Below are positions 49,901 to 62,150 of a DNA stretch of 64,000 nt, in pieces. The notes under the pieces are model-generated. The model had not been told where the DNA came from. It saw nothing but the letters and a program-made list of their open reading frames with translations, and did no database searches. A program made the translations under genes and the position numbers. Source of the DNA: Coniella vitis. Its lineage: Eukaryota; Ascomycota; Sordariomycetes; Diaporthales; Schizoparmaceae. The stretch is from positions 1,488,001 through 1,552,000 of the forward strand of contig WUJK01000002.1 in NCBI GenBank assembly GCA_011317545.1, given 5' to 3'. Numbering within the stretch: position 1 is the first letter of the stretch; each line of letters begins with the position of its first letter.

Positions 49901-52626
49901 TGCACTCTTCGCGGCATGTTGGATTTTGAGTTTGACGAGTCGAGGTCGATTCCAATCGACCAGGTCGAGCCCTGGACCGAAATTGTCCGTCGCTTTTGCA
50001 CAGGTGCTATGTCCTATGGTTCCATTTCTATGGAGTCTCATGCCACCCTTGCTGTCGCCATGAACCGCCTTGGAGGAAAGTCGAACACTGGTGAGGGCGG
50101 TGAAGACCCTGAGCGTTCTCAGGTGGACGAGAACGGCGACACTCGGCGATCAGCCATTAAGCAGGTCGCCTCCGGTCGCTTCGGTGTTACTTCTGCATAC
50201 CTGTGCGACTCTGATGAGCTTCAGATCAAAATGGCTCAAGGTGCTAAGCCTGGTGAAGGTGGTGAGCTGCCTGGCCACAAGGTCAGCAAGAGCATTGCTC
50301 GTACTCGTCACTCAACACCCGGAGTCGGTCTGATTTCGCCACCGCCTCATCACGATATCTACTCTATTGAGGACTTGAAGCAGCTCATCTACGACCTCAA
50401 GTGTTCGAGCCCACGTTCACGTGTTTCTGTCAAGCTTGTCTCCGAGGCCGGTGTGGGTATCGTAGCAGCTGGTGTCGCCAAGGCCAAGGCTGATCACATT
50501 CTGATCTCTGGTCATGACGGTGGTACAGGAGCCTCCCGTTGGACTGGAATCAAATATGCCGGTCTGCCTTGGGAGCTGGGTCTCGCTGAGACTCACCAGA
50601 CGCTGGTCTTGAATGATCTTCGTGGCCGCGTCGTCGTCCAGACCGATGGTCAACTCCGTACTGGAAGAGACGTTGCTATCGCTTGTTTGTTGGGCGCCGA
50701 AGAATGGGGTTTCGCTACCACCCCTTTGATCGCCATGGGATGTATCATGATGAGGAAGTGTCACTTAAATACTTGGTATGCTTGCGCAATTACCCAACCC
50801 TGCCAAACGTGATCTGGTTATAACTACTAACTCCCTTGTTTAACAAAAACAGCCCAGTAGGTATTGCTACTCAAGACCCCGTTCTACGCGCCAAGTTTAA
50901 GGGCACACCTGAGGAGGTTGTCAACTTCTTCTACTACGTTGCCAACGAGCTTCGTGCGATTATGGCGCAGCTTGGTTTCCGTACTGTCAACGAAATGGTC
51001 GGCCACGTGGAGTGCCTCAGGGTCCGCGACGACCTGCGTACGCGCAAGACCGAAAACATTGATTTGTCTCTTCTCCTTACTCCTGCTCACAAGATGCGTA
51101 GTGGAGTTGCCACGTTCAATGTTCGCAAGCAGGACCACCGCCTCTATGTCCGCCTAGACAACAAGCTCATTTCTGAGGCAGAGCTCACATTGGACAAGGG
51201 CTTGCCCAGCCGTATCGAGTGCGATATTATCAACACAGATCGTGCTATGGGTACCTCTCTCTCCTACCAAATCTCCAAGCGGTATGGTGAGGCAGGCTTG
51301 CCCGCCGATACGGTCCACGTCTCCATCAAGGGATCCGCTGGTCAGTCGTTTGGTGCATTCTTGGCTCCCGGTGTTACTCTTGAGCTCGAGGGAGATGCCA
51401 ACGATTATGTCGGCAAAGGCTTGAGCGGTGGTAGAGTAATCATTTACCCGCCTCGTTCTGCTGTGTTCAAGGCCGAGGAGAACATCATCATTGGTAATGT
51501 CTGTCTGTACGGAGCCACTGCTGGCCACTGTTACTTCCGTGGTGTCGCTGCTGAGCGCTTTGCTGTGCGTAACTCGGGAGCCCACGCCGTTGTCGAAGGT
51601 ATCGGTGACCACGGTTGTGAGTACATGACTGGTGGCCGAATTGTTGTGCTGGGTAGCACTGGTCGCAACTTTGCTGCGGGCATGTCTGGCGGTATCGCCT
51701 ACGTTCTCGACAAGGACCACGACTTCATGTCTAAGCTCAACACTGAAATGGTGGAGGCTTCTAGCATTGAAGACCCTCAAGAGATTGCCTTTGTCCGTGG
51801 CATGATCGAAGACCACCACCACTACACTGGATCAGAGCTGGCTGCACGCATCCTTGTTGATTTCAACCGCACCTTGCCTCGCTTTGTTAAGGTCCTACCT
51901 GTCGACTACAAGCGAGTCCTTGAGGAAGAGGCTGCCAAGGCCGCAGAGGCGAAGAAGGCTGAGCTCAACCTGCCTGTGCTCCCCAAGAAAGAGGAGAAGA
52001 AGAAGGCCGCACCTGTCCAGGATATGGAGGAGGCATTGGGCGACGAGAAAGCTGAAAAGCGAAAGAGGGCGCTTGTCCTTGACAAAACCAAGGGCTTCAT
52101 GAAATACCATCGCCGTGCGGAGAAGTACCGTGACGCCAAGTCCCGAGTCAAGGACTGGGCTGAGCTTTCCTCGAGATTGGACGAGGATGAGCTCAAATAC
52201 CAGTCTGCTCGTTGCATGGACTGTGGTGTCCCCTTCTGCCAGTCTGACACAGGCTGTCCCATCTCCAATATTATCCCTAAATGGAACTCCTTGATTTTCC
52301 AAGGCCAGTGGAAAGACGCGCTCAACCGTCTGCTCATGACCAACAACTTCCCTGAGTTCACCGGTCGTGTTTGCCCGGCACCTTGTGAAGGTGCTTGTGT
52401 CTTGGGCATCAACGAGGACCCTGTTGGCATTAAGTCGATCGAATGCGCCATCATTGACCGAGGTTTTGAGATGGGATGGATGATCCCTTGTCCGCCCAAG
52501 GTCCGCACTGGCAAGAAGGTTGCCATTATTGGTTCTGGACCTGCGGGTCTGGCAGCGGCCGACCAGCTCAACAAGGCTGGCCATCTCGTCACCCTGTACG
52601 AGCGCAACGACCGTCTTGGTGGTCTT

Positions 52627-52658
<32 letters not shown>

Positions 52659-53677
52659 TAAGCGTGTGGTGAAGCGCCGAACCGACTTTATGGCTGAGGA
52701 AGGCATCATCTTCAAGACTGGAGTTGCCATTGGTGAGGACATTACCATTCACGACCTCAAGGCCCGAAACGACGCCGTCATCGTCGCTACTGGAGCCACC
52801 GTGGCTCGCGACCTACCCATTGAGGGTCGTAACCTTGAAGGTATCCACTTTGCCATGGAATTCCTGCACAAGAACACAAAGTCTCTGCTGGACTCTGAAC
52901 TCCAGGATGGCACCTACCTCTCTGCCAAGGGTAAGCATGTCGTTGTCATTGGTGGCGGAGACACTGGAAACGACTGCATCGGTACCTCTGTGCGGCATGG
53001 AGCCAAGTCAGTGGTGAACTTTGAGCTGTTGCCTCAGCCTCCTGAGGCTCGCGCTCGCGATAACCCCTGGCCTCAGTGGCCGCGCATTTACCGTGTTGAC
53101 TACGGTCATACAGAGGTGCGACAGCACACTGGCAAGGACCCTCGTGAGTACAACATCAAGTCTGCTCGCTTTGTGGACGACGGCAACGGACGTGTCAAGG
53201 GCATCGAAACGGTTCGTGTTGAGTGGGTCAAGAACGAGCAGGGCGGCTGGGTTGTCCAGGACAAGGAGGGCTCTGAAGAGTTCTTCCCAGCTGACATGGT
53301 GCTTCTGTCCATGGGTTTCCTCGGCCCGGAGCAACGTGTTTTTGCCGATTCAATTGAGCTTGACCAGCGCAAGAACATCAAAACTCCGCATGGAAAATAC
53401 CACACCAATATTCCGGGTGTGTTCGCCGCTGGCGATTGTCGCCGTGGACAATCGCTAATTGTTTGGTAAGTTTGCGTCCCTGATTCCTTCTCTACTTGTT
53501 ATTGAGAAATACTTGTGTGCTGACGTTGTATGCAGGGGCATCAATGAAGGTCGCCAGGCTGCTCGCGAGGTTGATCTGTATCTTGAGAGCAACACCAGTC
53601 TTCCTGTCACTGGTGGTATCGTTCGCCGCAGTGCTCAGGAGGTTCTGCACACGATTGCTCCGGTGGCTTCTTCATAG
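46947..53677 (+). CDS. GLT1: NADH-dependent glutamate synthase (GOGAT), with a frame break
   Basis: Exons 46947-47071, 47132-47185, 47238-47278, 47344-48015, 48077-50775, 50853-53465 and 53536-53677; about 2114 residues if one extra base is discounted. It makes two glutamates from glutamine and 2-oxoglutarate with NADH. In order: short propeptide, catalytic Cys54 of the class II amidotransferase (KDACGVGFA), GOGAT central and FMN synthase domains (SGHDGGTGASRWTGIKYAGL), [3Fe-4S] motif CIMMRKCHLNTCPVG (its last Cys codon is split by an intron), the glucan-like alpha3 domain (YGATAGHCYFRGVAAERFAV), then the beta-subunit-like part with CMDCGVPFCQSDTGCP, CPAPCEGACV, FAD motif AIIGSGPAGLAAADQ and NAD motif VVIGGGDTGND. 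At 49468-49476 an A9 run puts the downstream coding one base out of frame near residue 761, so as written translation stops at 49570. Everything else in the 6.7 kb is intact and well conserved. An indel in the assembly or a recent mutation are both possible. Confidence 0.93.
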
Positions 53678-54711
53678 ACTGAGCACTTTTCACTCTCACG
53701 ACTATACGATTCTGCTTTTGCGATGATTTGCAATTCTTCACGATGCGCACCGGAGACCCTCTTAACAGATTCATACCTGGTCCACCCGGAGTAAGAGGAT
53801 GGGGAAAAAAAAGAGGAACAGTAAATCACAAGGACTGCAATGAGATATGGGCATGCATTGAGGCTGGGATTTCACTGATTGGGAGCGGGCAGGGGCTGTA
53901 TGGCATTAATCCACTTGATCTCTTGTCCGTCTTTTCGATAGCACCAAAAAAAACACATCCTGGGGGGGGGGGGGCAGGAGGATGGGAATGCGCAGTTGCT
54001 TTTGATCTTTGAGCAATGGTAAAGATAGTTTTTATGAGACCCTTGACATGTTATTTTCGTCTCCGGAAAATGTGAAATCGCATCGCACAAGACGTTAGTA
54101 CATAGTAATATTGGGCAACGGCGTGTACTGTATCAACCACCTTTCGTAGAAGTCAAAGGGTACTTTCCATGGTGCTGGTTCATAGCCCTGCTATGTACTC
54201 TGCTTTCCTGGCAAGTACTGCGTACAGCCAGCTGCAAGAGCACTATGCAAGGAGCACGTGGGTAACAAGAGATGATATGATAGGCCAATTAGGCACTCCA
54301 TCCAGCATGCAAGCCAGCCAGCCCCAGCAAGGGCCATCCCGCCTGCAAGATGCAGGCGTGTATGTTGAGTAACATCATTGCTCTCGAATGCAAGCTTGAT
54401 GTGCAGGTTCCATACATAGTGCATACGCACCACTACTATTGCTGCCTCGCAGCAAATCCTCTACTAAACTTTGCACGTTCCAATTCATCAGTAGCTGACA
54501 GTTTTTTTTTCTTTATTCCCCTCTTCTTCTTGTCTTCTCGGGGTGTTCTGTTTTGTCAACCTTTGTACCTCATTTGCCTCTTCTCCAGCAGATGCTACAT
54601 CATACTTTACCTCCCTACCTACTGTACTCTTTCTTCTTAAGTGTGCTCAGCAGTGCCCGGCCCAACATAGCGGCGCGATTCTCGCAGTCCTTGCTCGCTT
54701 GATCGCCCACC
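53678..54711. other. Spacer GLT1 to VTC2
   Basis: 1.03 kb: GLT1 3' UTR, a G13 run at 53962-53974, one TACATAGTA at 54099-54107, and a T-rich leader (from about 54500) before the VTC2-like ATG. No gene seen. Confidence 0.5.
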
Positions 54712-57307
54712 ATGCGGTTCGGCAAGACCCTCTCGTCGTCTGAATACGAGGCATGGAAGGAGCACTACCTTGACTATGCCAAGCTCAAGAGCATGCTGCG
54801 CGAGGATGATTATGGCATGGAGGATGGCTCGTGGACCGAAGACGACGAGACACGCTTCAGTGACGAGATTTTTAATGTCCAGCTTGGCAAGGTCACCTCA
54901 TTCCACGAAACCAAATTCCGTGAGCTGCGCGAGCGCACCGATGCCGCTTTTGAAAAGTTGAAGGATTTGCCCAAGCCTGCAACATCTGCGGAGGGCGCGG
55001 GAGAGGATGGAGCGGAGCAGAAGCAGCCAGAAGGAGAAGGAGAGCAAGAGCAAGAGCAAGAGCAAGAGCAACAAAAGAATACAGCTCCACGCAGCGATGC
55101 TACAACAAAGGCCCTCAAGGAGCTTGAGGCGGAACTGGATGGAATTACAAATGAGCTCAATGAGCTCAAGCGATATAGCAATCTCAACTATACGGGATTC
55201 TTGAAGATTGTCAAGAAGCACGATCGCAAGAGGGGGCTGCGGTACAAAATGCGTCCTTTGATGATGAAGAGTTTGTCCGACCGGCCATTCAACTCGGAAC
55301 AGATTTATGCGCCCATGATTCACAGACTGTCGTTGGCGTACTTCACGGTCAAGCAGCAGCTGGAGGAAGGAATCAGTGAAGAGCTCTTGGCGGAGTTGGA
55401 GGACAGTAATGAGCTGCAAGAGACCAAGAATGGCGAAAAGTATTCGGCGTACAAGTGTAAGTTTGCCATGGCTGGGTGTTTCCACCATTCCTCTTTTGCT
55501 AATAGTCTGGCACAGTTTGGATACATCCGGACAACTTACTCGAAGTCAAGACCTTCATCATGCGCCGCCTGCCGAATCTGGTCTACAGCGACTCGTCGGC
55601 AAAGGAGGTCGACGGAAGTGAAGACCCAAGTTTGACCTCGCTCTACTTTGACAACAGCAAATTTGATCTCTACAACAATAAGCTGAAACGGGACGCCGAT
55701 GCCTCATCCTTGCGACTCAGATGGTACGGCTCGTTGGCTTCATCGCCTCAGATTTTCTTGGAGCAAAAGATTGTCCATGCCAACGGCAGCAGTGAGGAGA
55801 ACAAATTCACCATAAAGGCCAAGTACATCAAGCAATTCATCGACGGAGAGTACCATATGGAGAAGAGCATTGCAAAAATGGAGAGACAAGGCCAAAGTGC
55901 AGAGGAAGTCGCCAAGTTCAAATCGACTGTTGATAACATTCAGGAGTTCATCAAGGAACGCAAGCTTGAGCCGGTAATACGAGCAAACTACAAGCGGACA
56001 GCCTTCCAAAAGCCTTCCGATGACCGTATCCGCATCTCCATCGATACTGATCTGGCCTTTGTCAGAGAGGACACATTGGACTCGAGGCGGCCGTGCCGCG
56101 ATCCCAACGAATGGCATCGCTTGGACATTGACAAGAGGAATATCTCTTATCCCTTCAGCGAGATCAACCAGAGCGAGGTGTCCCGATTTCCTCACGCCCT
56201 TTTGGAGATCAAGCTGAAGGAGGACCCCAATCGCAAACGATCCGAGTGGGTCGAAGACTTGATGACGTCCCATCTCGTCTACCCAGCGCAGCGTTTCTCG
56301 AAGTTTGCCCATGGTATATCTGTGTTGTTCGATGACTATGTCAATACTCTTCCGTTCTGGCTTAGCGATCTGGACAAAGACATTCACAGAGAACCCCAGG
56401 CTGCGTTTGAGGAGGAAGAGCAAAAGAAGGCAAGACGCGCTGCTGACGAGGAGGTTGTAGGCAGCCTGCTCGGTGCCAAGGTTGGCTCATTTGTGCCATC
56501 CAAGAGCTCGCCCGTCAGTAAGTCGTATCTGGCCGAGCGCGTGGCAAGAGATAGTGCAGCTGCAGGCTCATCCTCGGCATCAACAGCTGGCCGTGCTCTC
56601 CAAGGCCAAAACGAAGGCTCTTGGGCCCTTCAGCAAAACGGCAACAGCAACAACGACCGGCAACAACAGCAGCGCAGCTACGGCACCATCGTCCCAAGCT
56701 TCTCCATCCTGACGCGCTACGCGCGGCTCCAACAACGCCGCGAAAGCCGCATCCTTCCCGAAGGCGTCGTCGAGCCCGAGGTCTGGATCAAGAACCAAGG
56801 TCCTCTCAAGGTTGAGCCCAAAGTTTGGCTCGCCAACGAGCGCACCTTCATGAAGTGGCAGCACATTAGCGTACTCCTCGGTGGCCTTGCCGTTGCGCTA
56901 TATACGGCCGCCGGTGCGGGGACGGAGTTGTTGCCGCTTGCGATGGGTATCGTCTACTTGGCTATTGCGGCCTTTGCGGGTCTGTGGGGGTATTTGATGC
57001 ATACCAAGCGTCGCGGGATGATTATTGAGCGGAGCGGACGGGATTTCGATGATCTTACGGGTCCGTTTGTGGTGAGCGCTGCGTTGGTTGTGGCGTTGGT
57101 GATTAATTTTGTTTTGCAGGTGAGTTGGTCACGCTTCCATCCCGTCTTCGCTTTCGAAAATCCTCAAAGCGAGGCCTTGAGGGCTGGAGAAATATTAACC
57201 ATTTGTTGTTCGCTTTCTAGTACCACAATGCTGTCAAGAGGATGGACGCACCTGAGCTGGTGTTTGATCACAATATCACGGTGATTGTGGACGAGTTGCT
57301 GCGATAA
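54712..57307 (+). CDS. VTC2: Vacuolar transporter chaperone subunit, Vtc2/Vtc3 type (SPX-VTC-DUF202)
   Basis: Three exons: 54712-55456, 55516-57119 and 57221-57307; 811 residues. The N-terminal SPX domain (about 1-215) starts MRFGKTLSSSEYEAWKEHYL, with DYAKLKSMLRED and SNLNYTGFLKIVKKHDRK. The central tunnel domain (about 245-560) has KFWIHPDNLLEVK (Lys248), SLYFDNSKFDLYNNKL, SSLRLRWYGSL, IFLEQKIV, YKRTAFQKP and FPHALLEIKLKED. Three hydrophobic helices of the Vtc1-like DUF202 domain end the protein (KWQHISVLLGGLAVALYTAA onwards). Family knowledge: the VTC complex in the vacuole membrane makes polyphosphate from ATP and moves it into the lumen; Vtc4 is the catalytic subunit and Vtc2/3 are SPX regulators that respond to inositol pyrophosphates. 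The N-terminus fits Vtc2/3 rather than Vtc4, though many tunnel residues are kept. The SPX loop has a GEQEQEQEQEQQ repeat. The last exon encodes YHNAVKRMDAPEL. Confidence 0.9.
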
Positions 57308-58788
57308 GGCCTTACGGATTCTTTTTTTCGCTTGGATGCCGTCAGAGGGCTTGAGATGCATTCTGCACACCTAGCTTGGGTGATGACATGGAGCATAAGT
57401 CGACTTCAATCAAGGCTGTGTAAAAAGTCGAGTGTACTGGTTAGGTGAGAGGCTACTTTTTTTAAAAAAAGAAAAAGAAAAGAAAAAGAAAAAGAAAAAA
57501 GGCAAAAACAGTGGTTACAACCGACTGTTTTGCCTGGGGAATTGTGTATGGATAGATTGGCTTGCGGCATGTGTACCAAGTTGGTATTTTGACTCGGCAA
57601 GAGTCGGGGCAAAAGGTGGAGGTTGACTCGTGGAACAAGCATAGTGTAGCGTGGTATAGCGAACGTATGGAACATAAGTTGCTGCTGTGTGATAGTTTTG
57701 CCGCAGAATGGCGCAAATTGGAACATAGCATAGCCCGCAAAGCGCACGTACATACGCCATTGGTATAGATGAATACTCATCGTTGTGCACATGGCTACCG
57801 AACCTCGTTCAGCATACTTGTCACCGTTATCTGAGAGCAAGGCCTATCATAACGCGAACTCATATACTCTCGTTATTGGATTCAGTGTTGCCCAAGGGTC
57901 TATACCAAGTTCTTAGAATGTGCTTCTCGAGAGTTTTGTCATATTGCGATTGTCTTCCGCTGAGATACTGTTGTGTCACACCAACTTTGATGGAGTCAGG
58001 CTCGCGCTCTTCAGAGCGCGGAATAAGTTCTTTTCCTTTTATCTACTTGGGAAGCACTTTTTGCAGTGTATAATATGTTGATGAAGCTGCTCTAGAATCC
58101 TGACACGCTGATACTGTTGGTTTCAGAGCTCATAGATAGTCAAGCAACTGCCGGAAGGATCTGGTCCACTGATGAGCGTCCGGAATTTCAGCGTACGAAA
58201 TTCGCCTGAGCAAATAGCTTGTCCTCTTGGAGGCTTCGGCATTATTTTGCTTTGCCTGATAGATTTCAGCAACCGTCAATCTTCCACGCTTTTGTGCTCC
58301 TCATTGGGCTCTATTCCAATTTTCTACCAGCCAATAAGTAAACTCCGCATCGCGCGAGAAAGACGTTGCGTTGCGACTTAGATTTCGTAACCGCCAAGGC
58401 ATGAAAATAGCAATAACGGAGAAACACCTGAGAAAGAAGGATGATTGATGACCATCATCCCGGAGATGAAGCTTGCTTCATCTGGCTCTGTTTAAGCTGC
58501 ATTGTACGGCTTTCGTGGGCTGCAGTCGAGTATAAATCAACAAGTAAGTGCTCCGTTATGCGAACATTGTTCAGCCGAGAACGCCTGAAAAGCATGGAGC
58601 GTCTAGCAACCACCTCACAGGCTTGAACCAGACTTGACTATGGCTCTGGACAGCATCGCTCCGTAGTAGGTCGAGTACGAAAGAACTTATGCAAACTCGC
58701 TGCCCGAATCATGGAGGCGCGAGCCTCGAGAACAACGGTCGATAATCGCATCTGCCACGAGGGCTGAGAAGTGTTGAGACGAGGTGAG
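57308..58788. other. Convergent spacer VTC2 / DIPP
   Basis: 1.5 kb between two 3' ends. It has a T7A7 dyad running into an (AAAAG)n purine tract at 57459-57501. Short ORFs have no family. No gene seen. Confidence 0.5.
57459..57501. repeat. A-rich (GAAAA)n tract with T7A7 dyad
   Basis: TTTTTTTAAAAAAA followed by repeated GAAAAA/GAAAA units, about 150 bp after the VTC2 stop codon. It may be part of the 3' processing region; that is inference. Confidence 0.7.
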
Positions 58789-59361
58789 TTATTTCTTAAT
58801 CGTGGACGCTTTCAATGCTTCCAGAAGCTCTGGACGGTCTTTAAGTGCCTCGTTGGCATCAGAGTAGGTCATCCATCGGCGCTCGCGTTTCTCAGCCTCG
58901 GGCCAGTCGGGGGCCTCTAGGGTGACTGTCGCTTCGTAGAAGCGATAGAGGCATTTGGTAGCATCCTTTTTGTCCTTTTTAGGCTTCCTCGTCTCCTGAA
59001 TGTCGCCGAGGTCGTAGTCAATGGTGATGACAATCCCGGCCTCTTCCCAAGCTTCCCGCGCGGCGGCTTCAGAGCACTCCTCGTCTGATTCCCAACCACC
59101 CTTTGGCAGGACCCAGCCATTCTTCCTCTTGGTGGACCTTATGAGCAAGACATACTTTTTGTCTTGGCTCAGTGGGACTACGCCAGCAACCAAGCGCTCG
59201 CCCTTTGTGTTGTAGCCTGCAACAATAGAGGTCAGTCCGCAAAAGGTCAAGTGGGAATGGCTCCGACAAGCCAACAGGAATTCTGGGCGCCTTCACTTAC
59301 GTTGCTTATCCCGTCCCGTGCGGGACTCCATGGTTCGGCTACTCGAGTCGCCTCCTGACAT
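58789..59361 (-). CDS. DDP1: Diphosphoinositol polyphosphate phosphohydrolase (Nudix, Aps1/Ddp1 type)
   Basis: Two exons, 59361-59301 and 59216-58789, give 162 residues. The Nudix box GX5EX7REUXEEXGU is complete at residues 60-82 (GGWESDEECSEAAAREAWEE then AGI), preceded by the DIPP-typical GWVLPKGG and RSTKRKNG. The N-terminus SRTGRDKQRYNTKGERLVAG is joined across an 84-nt intron (GTAAGT...TTGCAG, phase 1) whose removal restores the family sequence. Family knowledge: these enzymes cleave the beta-phosphate of inositol pyrophosphates (PP-InsPs), diadenosine polyphosphates and polyphosphate in the cytosol and nucleus. The neighbour across the 3' spacer is a VTC subunit, whose SPX domain reads the same PP-InsP signal. 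The C-terminal half has a KPKKDKKDATK insert with a basic patch. The exact substrate preference cannot be read from the sequence. Confidence 0.9.
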
Positions 59362-61174
59362 GTTGACAAGGCAAATTGGCGGAAACCGTAGACACCGTTT
59401 TGGAAGTCTAGGCGCAGAAGAACCGTCGTTGTTCAAGAGGTGGAGATGTTTTGGATGATGAGGGCTCAGGGAAGGCTGTATGTCGGTGCGGGTGACAATC
59501 TGAGCAGGATCCTAAAGACCTGTCTTCTTAATTACTTCTGAGAGGCATTGTCGATCTGGCGAAGGTTTGGACGCTGACGAATGGGATTAATGGACAAGGA
59601 CGGCCCTGATCTGCACTGGAAGACTAAGGTGACTGGAATCTTAGACGCAGATGATCTAACGATTGCAATGCTGCGAGGTCGTGTGCGGGCGAAACCGATC
59701 AAGGGGAGAAGGCAGGGCGTATTGAGGCGACCAGGCTCAGGAGGAGCACGAGCGGTACGTTGATGTCGGACCTCGCGCTTCTATTTAGGCGAGTTCGTCG
59801 ACAGAGCAGGAGCAAGAGCTAGGTCAATTGGACGCCTAGACAGAGATTACTGGGCACCCAGGACGAGGCCTAGCCTGGAGTGATCGTCACGAGGGGCAGA
59901 TGATGTGCCGTGGGTTGCAGCAAGTCGTGCTACATGGGGCTCCCGGAGCACGTAGACCAGCAAGAGCAGGGGGCGTGGTGAGATGCTAGCAGAGAGTGGC
60001 AGAGTGGTAACTGTGATCGTGGGCTGTGGCGGATGCTATTGCTATGACTGTCGTTGTTGTTGTCGTGGATGCAGTAGCGGCAAAAGCAGCAGCAGCAGCA
60101 GAAGCAGCAACAGCAGCAGGGAAGGGTTGGCGGTGCGGCTTGATGGCGGCCCCAGTGCGCAAGGGCCAGCAGGCAAGTAGCTACAATTAAGCAGGAAAAC
60201 GGCTGCGCGACGTGACAGACACAAAGAGGTACTCCAAGCCGAGGCCAGAATGCGGCAAGTATACCGTAGTGTAGGGCTAGGCGCAACGACGGATGAGGGA
60301 ACGGCGGGGCGCAGAGAAGGCCGGTTCCGCGGTGAGCAGGTTGAGCGCTGGCTGGATGGAAGCGGTAGTGGCTGTAGAGGCGGCGGCGGCGGCGGCGATG
60401 GCGATGGCGATGGCGACGGAGGTGCTCTAGAGTCAAGGAGGTGGGCAGCTAGGAACACGCGGACGGAGCTCTTGCGGCGTGTCGCGCCGGAAGAGCAGCA
60501 GGAAGTCTCGTGCCATTCCAAGAAAGACGCTGGAGGGGCAGAAGGCAGAAAAAATGTCGGGATAGGTTTTTTTTATGAGATGACGGAGCTGGGCTGCCGG
60601 ACGGATGTGGAAGCAACAGGGAGGTACGAAGTACGCCGCAGTACCGTGAACGCAGTACCACGGGGGTGTTCGAGCATGGACAGGGCATGCTAGGGAAAGT
60701 GCTGTACTATGTATGCAGGGGACCTGGACCATGTACATCTGTAGTACGCGGTTTATGCAATGGCTTCAAGTACCTCTTCTAGGGACATAGCAGTGTCTAT
60801 TACTTAGACTCTTGCTATATTATGTACCTGTCTAATCTGCCAGTGCCCACGGTCCGGGCACTCCTTCCTGCGCTAAACTACAACACCGGCCGGCACTTTT
60901 GTTGCTTAGGTACGTACTTTGATGAATACATACTATGAGTAGTGCTATAATGGCAGCAGACTGCTCAAATCACACCAACTAAGTATTGGCGTGTATTTGC
61001 ATACCAGCAACATCTCAAAGACGGATCCAGCTTGCCAAGCAAGCCAAGATAGTGCAAATTCAACGGTGCAAACCCACCAAAGCATGTCACTGCTCTCTTT
61101 TCGCTGCGGTACGACCTAGGTACTTAGGTACCCTTACCAGATCTCTTAAGGAAAAGGCCTGGTTCTCCGAGTCC
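59362..61174. other. 1.8 kb spacer upstream of the DIPP gene
   Basis: Promoter and likely leader of the DIPP gene, GC-rich with triplet repeats: a CAG-like run at 60076-60118 and (GGC)n(GATGGC)n at 60379-60418. One TACTATGTA at 60705-60713 and several TAGGTAC motifs lie further out (60907, 61109-61130). ORFs here are low-complexity products of the repeats. Confidence 0.5.
60379..60418. repeat. (GGC)n(GATGGC)n microsatellite
   Basis: Six to seven GGC units run into four GATGGC-like hexamers. Non-coding as far as can be seen. Confidence 0.8.
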
Positions 61175-62150
61175 ATGGAGAGGCGGTCATCACCATCACG
61201 CCTTGTCATTGAAACTGCGTCTCGTCACCAAAAAACTGCAATCTTTCACAGTCGATCAACTAGCCTTCAACTTGAACCCATACGAAGCCAACCCGACGAA
61301 AATACCAACCAATGACCGATACTCTGACCTTCCACTTTATGGTCGATATCTCCCTGCTTCGGACAACTTCCAGCCTGACTCCAAGCACATCAACTCAGTC
61401 TCGGAAGATTCGCTGAGGTACTGGGTCTCTATACTTAACCTTTATAATCCTTGTAATAAGATATATGAAAGCTGAGAGGGAGCTCGAAATGTATTCGCGC
61501 TCGGCAGCGTCATCCTCAAGTCAAGCCATCTCCACGCTCGGCTTCAAGGCAGACGCGCAAGCCCAGACTTCTCCTATGCAGATGCAAATGAAGTGAAGGC
61601 AACTGCCCTGGCAAGAACGGTGTTGAAAGACGTCAAAGTCCCGATTATCTACTTCGCAGGGAAAATCAATGGCAGGGATGTCTTCGTCCAGGAGAGACTT
61701 CCTGGTGTCGGCCTCAACATCGCTTGGCAATCTATTTCTGCGGCACAGAAACAACGGTTCAAGGAAGAAGCACGCAGTATCCGGCGAAATTTGAACAAGA
61801 TCCAACCTCCTTGCTCAGGCACGACCCGATCCTGTATCGTTCACAACGTGGATCCTCAAGTACATCGAGGCATTCAGGAGCTCGAGTATGATATTATCTG
61901 TGGAGAAAAAAAATCGTGATCCGGATCTGTCCGTTATGCATAACGACTTTACTCTATCGAACTGCCTTGTGGATGATGACAAGATCGTTGGGCTCGTCGA
62001 TTGGAAATGGCAGGTTACTTTGGGCGGGAGGCAGCGGCTCAGGTCCATGTCAAGATCCGAACTCCTCGACGAGAGAACTTCGCAGCACTCCATTTGTCTG
62101 AAGACCTTCTGAATGACATTCTTTTCTGGAACGATTTACACGAAGTCTAG
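61175..62150 (+). pseudogene. Decayed APH-family phosphotransferase
   Basis: Pieces of one protein lie in order in different frames. They include an N-terminal block (LQSFTVDQLAFNLNPYEANP), a lobe with VFALGSVILKSSHLH, DFSYADANEVKATALARTVL, KVPIIYFAGKINGRDVFVQE and RLPGVGLNIAW, then the catalytic loop DLSVMHNDFTLSNCLVDDDK followed by IVGLVDW (HxD...N and D of the APH/choline-kinase fold), and finally sequence ending FWNDLHEV. The frame changes near the A6 run at 61230, at about 61485-61491, at the A8 run 61906-61913, and near 62003. Each is explained by one base gained or lost. This points to a pseudogene, or to several homopolymer errors in one locus. Family knowledge: APH-type kinases are common, often expanded and poorly characterised in filamentous fungi; the substrate is unknown. 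The 5' limit is uncertain. Confidence 0.65.

Noticed and set aside
51154..52752. Long minus-strand ORFs of 222, 285 and 280 residues inside GLT1
   Set aside because: They are antisense to strongly conserved glutamate synthase sequence and overlap each other in different frames; no family resemblance.
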